From Agapanthus africanus (Eukaryota > Streptophyta > Magnoliopsida > Asparagales > Amaryllidaceae), in the NCBI GenBank assembly GCA_030015575.1, contig JASDDO010000028.1, positions 23,291,154-23,355,153 of the forward strand: a stretch of 64,000 nucleotides of DNA. Direction: 5' to 3'. Every line of letters starts with the position of its first letter. The stretch's first letter is position 1. The notes beneath the pieces were generated by a model. That model made no database searches, was not told the origin of the DNA, and saw only the letters and a list, made by a program, of their open reading frames with translations. A program made the translations under genes and the position numbers. Shown here piece by piece: positions 53,650 through 64,000 of this stretch.

Positions 53650-53945
53650 CCTAGTGTTAAACACTACAGAGCAATCAGTGTTGAACACTGGGAATGAGGT
53701 TGACAACTTAGTGTTTAACACTAAAAGATAATTGGTGTTAAACACCAGCAACAAGGCTTTCAAATTATCATAAACACTAAAATAGATCAGTGTTGAACAC
53801 TGGCAATGGAGATCTCAGACTAGTGTTAAACACTAAGGTAATCAGTGTTGAACACTGCAAATAAGGTTCTTTGATTAGTGTTGAACACTAAGGCCCAATA
53901 GTGTTTCAATACTGTGTTCAAGAGTTTCAATTTAGTGTTAAACAG
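53650..53945. repeat. gtgttaaacac dyad series in the C 5' LTR
   Basis: About a dozen copies of agtgt-taa-acact, agtgt-tga-acact and ggtgt-taa-acacc at irregular spacing of 15-30 bp. When the first base of the left arm changes from a to g, the last base of the right arm changes from t to c, so the dyad is kept. Confidence 0.85.
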
Positions 53946-54036
53946 TATGGCAAGAAGGGTCACGTGGCAACACGTGAGAGTGTCCTCCCTTTATTTATTC
54001 TGCTGAGATTATCGCCTCTTTCAGAGCATCACGTGC

Positions 54037-54041
54037 CATCA
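54037..54041. other. Target-site duplication of element F, left
   Basis: CATCA before the LTR start TGTCATGCCC (54042), repeated at 63454-63458. Removing F restores cacgtgccatcacgtgac, a G-box pair with 10-bp spacing. Confidence 0.93.
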
Positions 54042-56936
54042 TGTCATGCCCCGCTTCCCAGAGTACACGAGATTGGGCACGTGACATAGCCAACCATGCT
54101 ACCTGTGGGTAGGAAGTATCCATCCACAGTCACATTACGGTTGTAAGGATATCAAAACAAGATAAAAACTAATCTAATACATGTCCAAAACCATAATAAC
54201 AGGAATCAATAAACAATGAGTGCGGAAGCAATAATCCAATATAATAATAGAAAGGTACGTCCCAGAATGCGGGATCGCACCTGGAAATAAAATGCAATAA
54301 ATGAACTGACCACTACAGAACTCACAAATCAGCCTGCTGGCTGAAGTACTCCTGCTCGGTCGTCGACAGTGGTACGGAATCTGGGCCATGCAAAACCCAG
54401 ACGTCAGCGCGTCATGACATCAAGTATATAATGTAAACATGGTGATAAGCAATGCAAATATGAACATGAATAAAGCAGCAATAAGAAATAACAAGCAGGG
54501 TAATGTGCACTGGTGACTAAACTGTCCTATCAGGTTTTCTACTCTATAGTCTTTGAAACCAATTGATGAATCGTCGATGTAACTCAATAGTATCCCGTGC
54601 GTGCCCGGGACCACGGTCAAGATCCTCGGGGCTGAATCCGAGACGTGCCGCTAAGCAGTAAAAGGTAGTAGGATGGACGAGTGATGTCAGCATCAACACT
54701 CCGGAGCTGGCCAAGCCCGTAAGACTGATCAGAACAATGTATCGAACTGTTGAGTTACAAGTCGGTTTCACCTTTGATTTCCCCATACCCCCAAGCTATG
54801 TATGTCATGTCAGGTATTCAGTAGTCAAGGACTAATGCCAACACAAAGTCAAGTAAAAGTAAGTCTGTCTGGATCGACAGCAGGAATGGTTAGGTTTGTC
54901 GGCATTAGGCACGAGATCAGGAAACAAGTAATGTCATGGTACAACAGGATGAGTCGGTATGTATGTATATGTCAGGTGTAGCAGGGTCAGGCCAATATGT
55001 CGTGCAATCGGGTAAGTGCTCACAACAGGTATACAATCAATAATGAACAGCACTGGAACAGTAACTAACAATATTATTCTATGTGAACACAGTGATATTT
55101 GTATTTTCATATAAGCCGGTTCACGCACCTTTGGGGTGCACTAGCCACAAGGTGAAGCAATATCGATAACATACGTAATGGAGTTGCATGAATTTAAACT
55201 AAGCATAATAATAGTTACAAGGATGATCTAGCAATTTAAGCAATGACGTGCCAATTGGTTAATTAGTTAAAGTGTGGATTGATAGCATACCGATTAACTA
55301 CAAGTAACCACTACAATGATTTAACGTTACGGATGATTGTAATTGTCACCAAGTCGTGTGATTATAACAGATAACATGATTATTAATATTTGTGTGGTTA
55401 TAATATGATGATTAAGTTTGTAGCATGTTAAAGCAAGTATTCGGATACTTGCCTCGACGGTTTCGCAAACCGGAACGCACGGATGCAATGTCGGCAGAAA
55501 CGCGATATGAAAGCACGGGCCACGGATCGAGTCCCAACAGAGATCAACGAGATCGCACGGACCAGGGGACTTCGCTGGAGCGTCGGGTTCGCCAAGACGG
55601 CACGGTCGGATTCCGGCAAAATGTCATCGGTAACAAGTTAGCAACAAAGATACGATACACGCAAAATACGACCAGCGAAGGGATTATACCAAAAGGAAGC
55701 ACAAGGAAAACTCACAGAGGAGAAACAGGGTGCAAACACGATGGCTCGACGGCACTGGAATGCCGGCGAGGCAGCGACGGCGAAGAACGGTGGCTGGAAA
55801 ATCCTGAGTTCGCTGGAACGAGGGTGCTGCAGCGGGTGCGAGGGTGGTAGTCGACTCTGGTGGTCGAGGGGGAAGGGAGGTGGTCGGAGGTGGCGTCGAC
55901 GAGGTCGCCGGCGCGTTTCTCCGGCGAACAGCGGAGGTTAGGCGAGGGGTTATGGCTCGGGTTGGTGGTCCGGCGAGGGGAGGAGGGAAGCGACGACGAG
56001 GTCGGGTCGAGTAGGGTGAGAGGAAGTCGCGGTAGTCGTCGACGACGAGAGGTGGCGTCGACGGCGAGGTCTGCGAGGGTGGAGGCGAGGTCGGGAAATG
56101 GGTGCAGGCGCGAGAATCGTCGGGAGAACAGGAGGAGGAAGGTGCGGCGGTCGAGGAGGCGTTGTTGGCGGCGACGGCGAGGTCGCGGTGGCGATGGTGG
56201 GCTGCGCGAGTACGAGGCTAGGGTTAGGGTTTCGTGATGGGGAGGAAGATGGGTTGAGGCGGCTGCGTGCATGGATAAATATAGAGGAAGAGAGAGAGAG
56301 AGATTGGAGAGAGAAAGAGAGATTTGGTGAGATAGAGAGGGGGATTGAGGGAAGAGAGAGAGAGATGGGGAAAAGGAGTGGGGCCCACGCGGGGAAAACC
56401 CAAGCTCGCGATTGGCTGCAGGGAGGTAAGGAAGAAATATTTGAATAAGGATTTGAAGGATTTACTGTTAAGGATTTATATTCGTATATAATTTTAGTTT
56501 TAGATATTAAATTGAAACGGGCCCTTTTTGGCGCGAAATGAAACATTTCCAAATCGCGCCCGGGTTGCGCCCAAATGTTCCAAATTCAAATTATAGGATT
56601 TTAAGCGGGTTCCAAATTTCGAAAAGAGGTGTTTAATGATTAAAATGCATGCCCCCAAGTCGGACACTTGCACGCGCGCGTAGTCGCCCAAACTTGCCCG
56701 TTTAGCCAAACGGAACGGAATCTCGACACGCGGACGCTACCACGCGACTAGTGGCGACGAGTAGGCCAACATGGACATCTTAAATTTCATTTTAGGAGTT
56801 AAAATTTGTTATGTGCCAAAATGACTTAACCGGTTAAAATTTAGCCACAAACACCAGAAAATCAGGAAAATTGGAATGAGCAGTAGACAACCCTCAACTA
56901 GTAATATAAATAGTATTATTGGGCTCGGGTGTTACA
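54042..56936 (-). repeat. 3' LTR of element F
   Basis: Mirror partner of 60559-63453. It contains AT-rich sequence (54042-55730) and a GC-rich stretch with a promoter-like region (55740-56350). A frame of 186 residues in the GC-rich stretch begins upstream of where the transcript should start and is not accepted as a gene. Confidence 0.94.
56225..56290 (-). promoter_or_regulatory. Promoter-like region of the F LTR (3' copy)
   Basis: On the minus strand: a CT-rich microsatellite, then TATATTTA (56284-56277), then about 45 bp later the telo-box AAACCCTA (56232-56225) inside cgaaaccctaaccctagc. TATA plus telo-box near the start site is common in plant genes for the translation machinery. The 5' LTR copy has the same at 62800-62793 and 62749-62742. 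Confidence 0.6.
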
Positions 56937-56994
56937 TCATACCCAACTACAAAAGAATTTCGTCCTCGAAATTCCAAGAATACAAGATGGCTAA

Positions 56995-58047
56995 CTACTG
57001 GAAAAGGTGAGGGAATTTCTGTCGGATCTCGTCTTCTCGCTCCCAAGTGGATTCTCCATGCGATCGATTACCGCAAGAAACTAGCACAAGAGGGATAACC
57101 TTGTTCTTACGAACCTTTTCTCTTCGATCCTTGATTTCAACTGGTCGCTCCTCAAAAGTTAGGTCCTCCCGTACAGTCAACTCCGAATGATCCAAGACAT
57201 GAGTCTCATCACGAACATACTTCCGTAGTTGCGACACATGAAACACATCGTGAACTCCTGCTAAAGACTGTGGTAACGCCAACCGGCATGATACTTCTCC
57301 AACACGCTCCAATATCTCGAAGGGTCCAACGAAACGAGGACTAAGCTTTCCCCGACTTCCAAAGCGAATCACCCCTCTAGTCGGTGATACCTTCAGGAAT
57401 ACCAAATCACCCACGGCGAACTCTAGAGGTTTTCTTGACGTGTCGGCCCAACTTTTCTGTCTGTCTTGAGCTGCCTTCGTATGCTTCCTGATTGTATTCA
57501 CCTTCTCGACTGTCTGTACCACCAAATCTGGTTCTAGTAACCTTCGTTCACCAACATCATCCCAACAAACAGGTGAACGGCACTTACGACCATACAACGC
57601 TTCAAACGGAGCCATCTGAATTGTCGCTTGGAAAATATTGTTGTACGAAGACTCCACCAGGTGTAGATGATCCTCCCAAGAACCTTTGAAGTCCAACATG
57701 CAAGCCCTCAACATATCTTCAAGGGTCTGGATCGTTCTCTCCGATTGTCCATCAGTCTGAGGATGATAAGCCGTGCTGAACTTCAATCGAGTCCCCAAAC
57801 TTTCTTGTAAACTCCTCCAAAAGTGCGACAAGAATCGAGTGTCCCGATCGGACACGATGCTTACCGGCACTCCATGCAATCTGACAATCTCATGCATGTA
57901 TCGCTCTGCCAAAGTCTCTGTCGATTGACCAACCCGAAAAGGAATAAAGTGAGCTGCCTTGGTCAACCGATCGACAAAAACCTATACAGCATTGTTGCCC
58001 TTTGGACTCCGCGGTAAAGCCGTCACGAAATCCATGGTTATATGTTC
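56995..58047 (-). pseudogene. Integrase with chromodomain of element F
   Basis: From 57966 to 56995 the frame is open: integrase core with VSDRDTRFLSHFW, HPQTDGQSERTIQTLEDML, then the GPFEILERVGEVSCRL region and a C-terminal chromodomain (VEIKDRREKVRKNKVIPLV, ending FPHLFQ). Upstream (58047-57967) the start of the core (MDFVTALPRSPKG) is interrupted by two TAG stops, at least one where a Trp codon is expected. The chromodomain would direct insertion to marked chromatin in an active element (family knowledge). Confidence 0.88.
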
Positions 58048-59207
58048 CTACTTCCACTGAGGAATCGGAAGTGGTTGCAACAAACCAGCAACCCGTTGGT
58101 GTTCAGCCTTGACTTGCTGACACACCAAGCACTTAGCCACGAAGCGAGCAATCTCCCGTTTCATGCCTTCCCACCAGAAATGCTGTCGAATATCTCGATA
58201 CATCTTTGTACCTCCTGGATGTATAGAATAAGCTGAACTGTGTGCCTCCTTCATAAGCTCTTCACGAACATCCCCCTTTGGCACACACAAACAGCTACCA
58301 TACCTCAACGAACCATCTTCGTAGACCAGTAAATCTGTTCGTAGTCCAGCCTCAACCCGCTCTCGAAACTTCTGCGGTCTAGGATCCTGCGATTGTGCCG
58401 CTTTAATCTTCTCAACCAAGGACAACTGTACTTGCAACTGCATCAACTGTCCCGTAGAATGTGGTAGCACAACTTCCAAGTCAAATCTTCGAAAATCTGC
58501 AATGATCTCCCCCCGTGTAGTTAACACCTGAATTGCTGGTAACCGACTTAGCGCATCCGGCACGACGTTAACTTTTCCCGGATGATACTTAAGGTCAAGG
58601 TCGTAGTCGGCCATCAGCTCCAACCATCTGCGTTGCCTCATGTTCAACTCCTTCTGAGTGAACACATATTTCAAACTCTTGTAATCCGTAAAGACTTCAA
58701 CTCTCTCGCCCAATAGGTAGTGTCTCCAAATCTTCAGGGCGAAGATCACGGCTGCAAGCTCTAAGTCATGAGTCGGATAGTCCTTCTCATGAGTCTTCAG
58801 TTGTCTCGATGCGTAAGCGACGACTTTCCCATTCTGCATCAAAACACATCCCAATCCTTTCCAGATGCGTCGCTGCGAATCACCAGTCCTCCTGAATTAT
58901 CCGGTACGGTCAGGATAGGGGCGGTTATCAACTTCTGCTTCAACGTCTCGAAGGCCAATGCACATCCATCCGTCCAAACAAACGGTACCTCCTTACGCGT
59001 AATCTTGGTTAACGGCTCAGCTAAACGAGCGAAGTTCTCCACAAATCTTCTGTAGTATCTGGCGAGTCCAAGAAAACTTCTTATCTCCGCAACCTTCTTT
59101 GGAATAGGCCAATCTCGAACTGCTGCAATCTTTTCGGGATTGACGGCGATTCCATCGCCCGACACGACATGCCCCAGAACTTCACTTCTTCCCGCCAGAA
59201 TTCGCAC
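58048..59207 (-). pseudogene. RT end, RNase H and integrase zinc region of element F
   Basis: 59207-58839 holds the end of reverse transcriptase ([48 protein letters not shown]). 58854-58048 holds RNase H ([52 protein letters not shown]) and the zinc region of integrase ([30 protein letters not shown]). The two pieces overlap in different frames at about 58845, a one-base shift after SDASGK. Confidence 0.88.
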
Positions 59208-60183
59208 TTACTCATCTTCGCAAATAACTTCTCTTGTCTCAGCGTCTGCAGTGCGATCCTTCTTCTTCACTAAAAGAACTGGAGCTCCCCAAGGTGAGTT
59301 GCTGCTTCGAATTCATCCCTTCTCGAGTAGTTCACCAACCTGTTTCTTAACTTCTTCCAATTCCATCGGTACCATCGGATAATAAGATTTTGATACTGGC
59401 GCTGTACCAGGAATAAGATCAATCGCAACTCCACATCTCGCTTCGGCGGTAAGCCCGATACATCTTCAAATACGTCCATAAAATCGCGAACAACTGCCGG
59501 CTCTTCATTACTATCAACTTCCATAGCTGCAAGAACACTGTTTGTCGGCCTAGCCCTAAACTCGACTGGCCCGACAGAACTGCTTCCTTACCGCAACTGC
59601 TGTCTACACTGTTGGCCACGAAAGGTCCAGCAAGACTACTGAGTCTCGTCCATTCTACTGCATGCACGTCCACGGTTGCTCCATTCTGCCTTAGTCCGAT
59701 GAACTTCTCTTCCATTTCCTCCCGTGCGGTCCGCGAGAAGAGGTTCTCTAGGAAACTTTTAGAGAAATCCGCCCAACTGATCGGCCTGGGCAAGCGGGTC
59801 TCCTCCACCAGCCATCACTCTCGGGCGTAATCCACCAGCTGAATGCGCACCACATCAACACTCTTGTCTTCTGGGATCTGTGTCGCAATCAGCAAATTCT
59901 CCGTGTTACTAGCCACTGCTCGGCTGGCAACAGCTCCTCCAGACCAGTGAAAGTGGTAGGACCCAACCGTCTGAAATCTGCTACGGTCCTTACTCGGTCG
60001 ACTGGTCTAGTTCCAACTTCGTTTACAGACTGCTGAACGATCTGCAAACCTTCCTGAAACAAGTCCGCTTGCTGCTGGATCAGCTCGGGCTGTTTCTTTG
60101 ATTTCCAGCATTTCTCTTATCACTCCAAGCATGGCGGCTTCGTTCACACGCCTCTGGTAAGTCTTCAACTTCTTACCTGTCAT
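59208..60183 (-). pseudogene. gag: gag, protease remnant and RT start of element F
   Basis: A plausible start is ATG 60183 (MTGKKLKTYQRRVNEA). The gag core is seen at 59808-59640 (FSKSFLENLFSRTAREEMEE). No zinc knuckle is visible and the protease is reduced to a short trace. At 59500-59300 the linker before RT is seen (VVRDFMDVFEDVSGLPPKRD). Near 59260 the first RT motif VKKKD runs straight into sequence from near the end of RT, so about 200 residues including the catalytic YxDD are gone. Several frame changes occur. Confidence 0.78.
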
Positions 60184-60536
60184 AATCCTGAACTCAAAAC
60201 ACCCAACATTAGCATGATGATAGATTCTGAATGTGGATCAAGGCTAGAACTCCAAGATACTTAAATAGAGTGCTGCATTGTAGCTATGCCGCGGTATCAT
60301 AGCCGCAATCACTTAACTCCACCCAAGTCGCCCAAGTCCTAGGGATAACAAGAAATCAGGTTTCCGAGTCGACACGCAAAGTAAGTTTGCACGTCGTAAA
60401 AGATATAATCAGGAAGAATGTGATTCAAGAATGGTAAAACGGTCAATGTGGCTGGACATGTTTCCTAAACACGGGCATTCTGATTCGTGTATTGGGTACA
60501 ATACCCAACTACAAAAGAATCAACCCGACTAACCTA

Positions 60537-60551
60537 TGGCTTTGATACCAT
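60537..60551 (-). promoter_or_regulatory. Primer binding site of element F
   Basis: Minus strand TGGTATCAAAGCCAT, seven bases after the LTR end, complementary to initiator Met tRNA with one change from the common TGGTATCAGAGCC. Confidence 0.85.
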
Positions 60552-60558
60552 AAAACCA

Positions 60559-63453
60559 TGTCACGCCCCGCTTCCCAGAGTACGCGAGATTGGGCACGTG
60601 ACATAGCCAACCATGCTACCTGTGGGTAGGAAGTATCCATCCACAGTCACATTACGGTTGTAAGGATATCAAAACAAGATAAAAACTAATCTAATACATG
60701 TCCAAAACCATAATAACAGGAATCAATAAACAATGAGTGCGGAAGCAATAATCCAATATAATAATAGAAAGGTACGTCCCAGAATGCGGGATCGCACCTG
60801 GAAATAAAATGCAATAAATGAACTGACCACTACAGAACTCACAAATCAGCCTGCTGGCTGAAGTACTCCTGCTCGGTCGTCGACAGTGGTACGGAATCTG
60901 GGCCATGCAAAACCCAGACGTCAGCGCGTCATGACATCAAGTATATAATGTAAACATGGTGATAAGCAATGCAAATATGAACATGAATAAAGCAGCAATA
61001 AGAAATAACAAGCAGGGTAATGTGCACTGGTGACTAAACTGTCCTATCAGGTTTTCTACTCTATAGTCTTTGAAACCAATTGATGAATCGTCGATGTAAC
61101 TCAATAGTATCCCGTGCGTGCCCGGGACCACGGTCAAGATCCTCGGGGCTGAATCCGAGACGTGCCGCTAAGCAGTAAAAGGTAGTAGGATGGACGAGTG
61201 ATGTCAGCATCAACACTCCGGAGCTGGCCAAGCCCGTAAGACTGATCAGAACAATGTATCGAACTGTTGAGTTACAAGTCGGTTTCACCTTTGATTTCCC
61301 CATACCCCCAAGCTATGTATGTCATGTCAGGTATTCAGTAGTCAAGGACTAATGCCAACACAAAGTCAAGTAAAAGTAAGTCTGTCTGGATCGACAGCAG
61401 GAATGGTTAGGTTTGTCGGCATTAGGCACGAGATCAGGAAACAAGTAATGTCATGGTACAACAGGATGAGTCGGTATGTATGTATATGTCAGGTGTAGCA
61501 GGGTCAGGCCAATATGTCGTGCAATCGGGTAAGTGCTCACAACAGGTATACAATCAATAATGAACAGCACAGGAACAGTAACTAACAATATTATTCTATG
61601 TGAACACAGTGATGTTTGTATTTTCATATAAGCCGGTTCACGCACCTTTGGGGTGCACTAGCCACAAGGTGAAGCAATATCGATAACATACGTAATGGAG
61701 TTGCATGAATTTAAACTAAGCATAATAATAGTTACAAGGATGATCTAGCAATTTAAGAAATGACGTGCCAATTGGTTAATTAGTTAAAGTGTGGATTGAT
61801 AGCATACCGATTAACTACAAGTAACCACTACAATGATTTAACGTTACGGATGATTGTAATTGTCACCAAGTCGTGTGATTATAACAGATAACATGATTAT
61901 TAATATCTGTGTGGTTATAATATGATGATTAAGTTTGTAGCATGTTAAAGCAAGTATTCGGATACTTGCCTCGACGGTTTCGCAAACAGGAACGCACGGA
62001 TGCAATGTCGGCAGAAACGCGATATGAAAGCACGGGCCACGGATCGAGTCCCAACAGAGATCAACGAGATCGCACGGACCAGGGGACTTCGCTGGAGCGT
62101 CGGGTTCGCCAAGACGGCACGGTCGGATTCCGGCAAAATGTCATCGGTAACAAGTTAGCAACAAAGATACGATACACGCAAAATACGACCAACGAACGGA
62201 TTGTACCAAAAGGAAGCACAAGGAAAACTCACAGAGGAGAAACAGGGTGCAAACACGATGGCTCGACGGCACTGGAATGCCGGCGAGGCAGCGACGGCGA
62301 AGAACGGTGGCTGGAAAATCCTGAGTTCGCTGGAACGAGGGTGCTGCAGCGGGTGCGAGGGTGGTAGTCGACTCTGGTGGTCGAGGGGGAAGGGAGGTGG
62401 TCGGAGGTGGCGTCGACGAGGTCGCCGGCGCGTTTCTCCGGCGAACAGCGGAGGTTAGGCGAGGGGTTATGGCTTGGGTTGGTGGTCCGGCGAGGGGAGG
62501 AGGGAAGCGACGACGAGGTCGGGTCGAGTAGGGTGAGAGGGAGTCGCGGGAGTCGTCGACGACGAGAGGTGGCGTCGACGGCGAGGTCTGCGAGGGTGGA
62601 GGCGAGGTCGGGAAATGGGTGCAGGCGCGAGAATCGTCGGGAGAACAGGAGGAGGAAGGTGCGGCGGTCGAGGAGGCGTTGCTGGCGGCGACGGCGAGGT
62701 CGCGGTGGCGATGGTGGGCTGCGCGAGTACGAGGCTAGGGTTAGGGTTTCGTGATGGGGAGGAAGATGGGTTGAGGCGGCTGCGTGCATGGATAAATATA
62801 GAGGAAGAGAGAGAGAGATTGGAGAGAGAAAGAGAGATTTGGTGAGATAGAGAGGGGGATTGAGGGAAGAGAGAGAGAGAGATGGGGAAAAGGAGTGGGG
62901 CCCACGCGGGGAAAACCCAAGCTCGCGATTGGCTGCAGGGAGGTAAGGAAGAAATATTTGAATAAGGATTTGAAGGATTTACTGTTAAGGATTTATATTC
63001 GTATATAATTTTAGTTTTAGATATTAAATTGAAACGGGCCCTTTTTGGCGCGAAATGAAACATTTCCAAATCGCGCCCGGATTGCGCCCAAATGTTCCAA
63101 ATTCAAATTATAGGATTTTAAGTGGGTTCCAAATTTCGAAAAGAGGTGTTTAATGATTAAAATGCATGCCCCCAAGTCGGACACTTGCACGCGCGCGTAG
63201 TCGCCCAAACTTGCCCGTTTAGCCAAACGGAACGGAATCTCGACACGCGGACGCTACCACGCGACTAGTGGCGACGAGTAGGCCAACATGGACATCTTAA
63301 ATTTCATTTTAGGAGTTAAAATTTGTTATGTGCCAAAATGACTTAACCGGTTAAAATTTAGCCACAAACACCAGAAAATCAGGAAAATTGGAATGAGCAG
63401 TAGACAACCCTCAACTAGTAATATAAATAGTATTATTGGGCTCGGGTGTTACA
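60559..63453 (-). repeat. 5' LTR of element F
   Basis: Starts TGTAACACCC at 63453 and ends GGCGTGACA at 60559 on the minus strand. It has the same internal layout as 54042-56936, with scattered single-base differences (for example near 60564, 61570 and 61989). Confidence 0.94.
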
Positions 63454-63458
63454 CATCA
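63454..63458. other. Target-site duplication of element F, right
   Basis: CATCA, matching 54037-54041. The same five bases follow the F-type fragment at 25414-25427. Confidence 0.93.
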
Positions 63459-64000
63459 CGTGACGGGCATTCAAATGCTTATATGTTAAGGCTTCTGCTG
63501 AGGGTCACGTGGGTCACGTGGGGTGCTGCCTCAAAGGGGCTTTCTGTAGGGCTTTTGGGGGGTCACGTGGTGACACGTGACCCTGCCTCTATGTTGTTTT
63601 AGAGGATCTGTTACTCCTTTTTCAGGAATTAAATTCCTCGTGCTTTAAATTTCAGAGGAATTAAATTCCTATTTCCTTTTGAAGACTTGTAGAGTTGAAC
63701 TCTGAATTTTCTGTAGGAATTAAATTCCTCGTTTATGCGAAGAACTGAATAGGGTTAAACCCTGATAAAAGCTTTTAAGGAGTTAAATTCCCATTCTCTG
63801 TTAAATTACGATCAAGGGAATTAAATCCCCGCTGTTCCAACAGAACTAGGTTCTTAATTAGGGTTAAACCCTGTTTCTCTCTGTTCTGAAGGAATTAAAT
63901 TCCCATGACACAGGGTCAAGCCCTAATTTTATTTTAAAGGAATTAAATTCCTATAGTTCTGTGAGAGTTAAATTCTCATGCTTGCATTCCCTCTCTATGT
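63459..64000 (-). repeat. 5' LTR of element C, outer part (runs off the window)
   Basis: Continues 52164-54041 after removal of F. It matches 25419-25959 with only a few differences: G-box sites, then the TTAA-centred dyads. The LTR start (TGTTTCC) should lie about 1 kb beyond the window. Confidence 0.85.

Larger units (their letters stand above)
52164..54041 (-). repeat. 5' LTR of element C, inner part
   Basis: On the minus strand it ends GGGGAACA at 52164. It carries the gcaggcg/cctgcag segment shared with the A LTR, two nested hairpins (52772 and 53386), four 27-bp units (about 52970-53080), one AAB minisatellite set (about 53145-53325), a dyad series of gtgttaaacac words (53650-53945) and a G-box pair (53961 and 53971). 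F inserted at 54041. It continues at 63454. Confidence 0.85.
54042..63453 (-). mobile_element. Element F: chromovirus-type Ty3/gypsy, internally deleted
   Basis: Two LTRs of exactly 2895 bp (54042-56936 and 60559-63453), about 99% alike, with CATCA duplications. On the minus strand the LTR starts TGTAACACCCGAGCCC, then primer site, decayed gag, remnants of protease and RT, RNase H, integrase and chromodomain. The internal region is only 3.6 kb because the core of reverse transcriptase (with its catalytic YxDD) is missing. High LTR identity with a dead interior suggests it moved recently using proteins from elsewhere. The layout is Tekay/Del-like. Confidence 0.95.
22282..64000 (-). mobile_element. 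Element C: Tat-lineage Ty3/gypsy retrotransposon, interrupted
   Basis: Read on the minus strand: 5' LTR (past 64000 to 52164, interrupted by F), primer site (52158-52141), gag, pol (interrupted by H), repeats, three antisense frames, polypurine tract (27026-27013) and 3' LTR from 27012 leftward. Whether the 3' LTR really ends at 22282 is uncertain: 22282-24190 is A-type and differs clearly from 52164-54041, so the left LTR is probably a recombinant. Without H and F the element is still above 20 kb. It is the only element here with a full Tat enzyme set. Confidence 0.82.

Noticed and set aside
55712-56272. 186-residue Pro/Arg/Ser-rich frame in the F LTR (also at 62229-62789)
   Set aside because: Its ATG lies only a few bases from the TATA-like box, upstream of any likely transcript start, and GC-rich composition keeps several frames open.
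1-64000. Host protein genes, tRNA or rRNA genes
   Set aside because: All longer credible frames belong to retrotransposons or their antisense genes; no tRNA cloverleaf or rRNA segment was recognised by eye, though a covariance search was not possible.

Overview
This window is nuclear DNA from a flowering plant. It consists almost entirely of nested LTR retrotransposons, and I found no convincing host gene, tRNA, rRNA or CRISPR. The plant assignment rests on Ty3/gypsy elements with two RNase H domains (Tat lineage), a Ty3/gypsy element with a C-terminal chromodomain and initiator-Met tRNA primer site (Tekay/Del-like), and a Ty1/copia element, all with plant-type LTR signals. The species cannot be named from the sequence.

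Layout. Bases 1-249 are part of an LTR of element B. Element A (250-14048, + strand) sits inside it: a 2.7 kb 5' LTR, primer site, broken gag, no pol, about 4 kb of tandem repeats and stem-loop blocks, an intact antisense gene (10743-11249), polypurine tract and truncated 3' LTR. Element B resumes at 14049 with an LTR end, primer site, broken gag, no pol, long minisatellites, polypurine tract (about 21217-21231) and 3' LTR (21232-22281). An A-type LTR on the minus strand (22282 to about 24190) is fused to a fragment of an F-type LTR (24217-25418). Beyond that lies element C, the autonomous-looking Tat element, read on the minus strand: 3' LTR part 25419-27012, three antisense reading frames (27666-29923), repeats, an uninterrupted pol (33027-38594), gag (48345-52011), primer site (52141-52158) and 5' LTR (52164 onward, past the window edge). 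C was later split by two clean insertions: copia element H (38595-48339, target duplication ATATC) and chromovirus F (54042-63453, target duplication CATCA).

How the parts relate. A, B and C share the same primer-site sequence, gag architecture and repeat families. A and B have no pol, so they would need enzymes from a C-like element. C pol carries protease, reverse transcriptase, two RNase H domains and integrase, with a gag-like zinc-knuckle segment lodged between protease and reverse transcriptase. Next to the 3' LTR, C carries genes on the opposite strand, some with their own TATA boxes and poly(A) signals. The first is kept intact in A although A's gag is destroyed.

Most unusual. The non-coding parts are built from short inverted repeats. 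These include (1) blocks of stem-loops whose arms differ from unit to unit but stay complementary around a conserved loop close to ATCCTYACGA; (2) LTR dyads with a three-base centre; (3) a nested hairpin present nine times with paired substitutions; and (4) CACGTG G-boxes in pairs exactly 10 bp apart in the C LTR. I regard the antisense gene set plus this dyad architecture as the best candidate for something not yet described.
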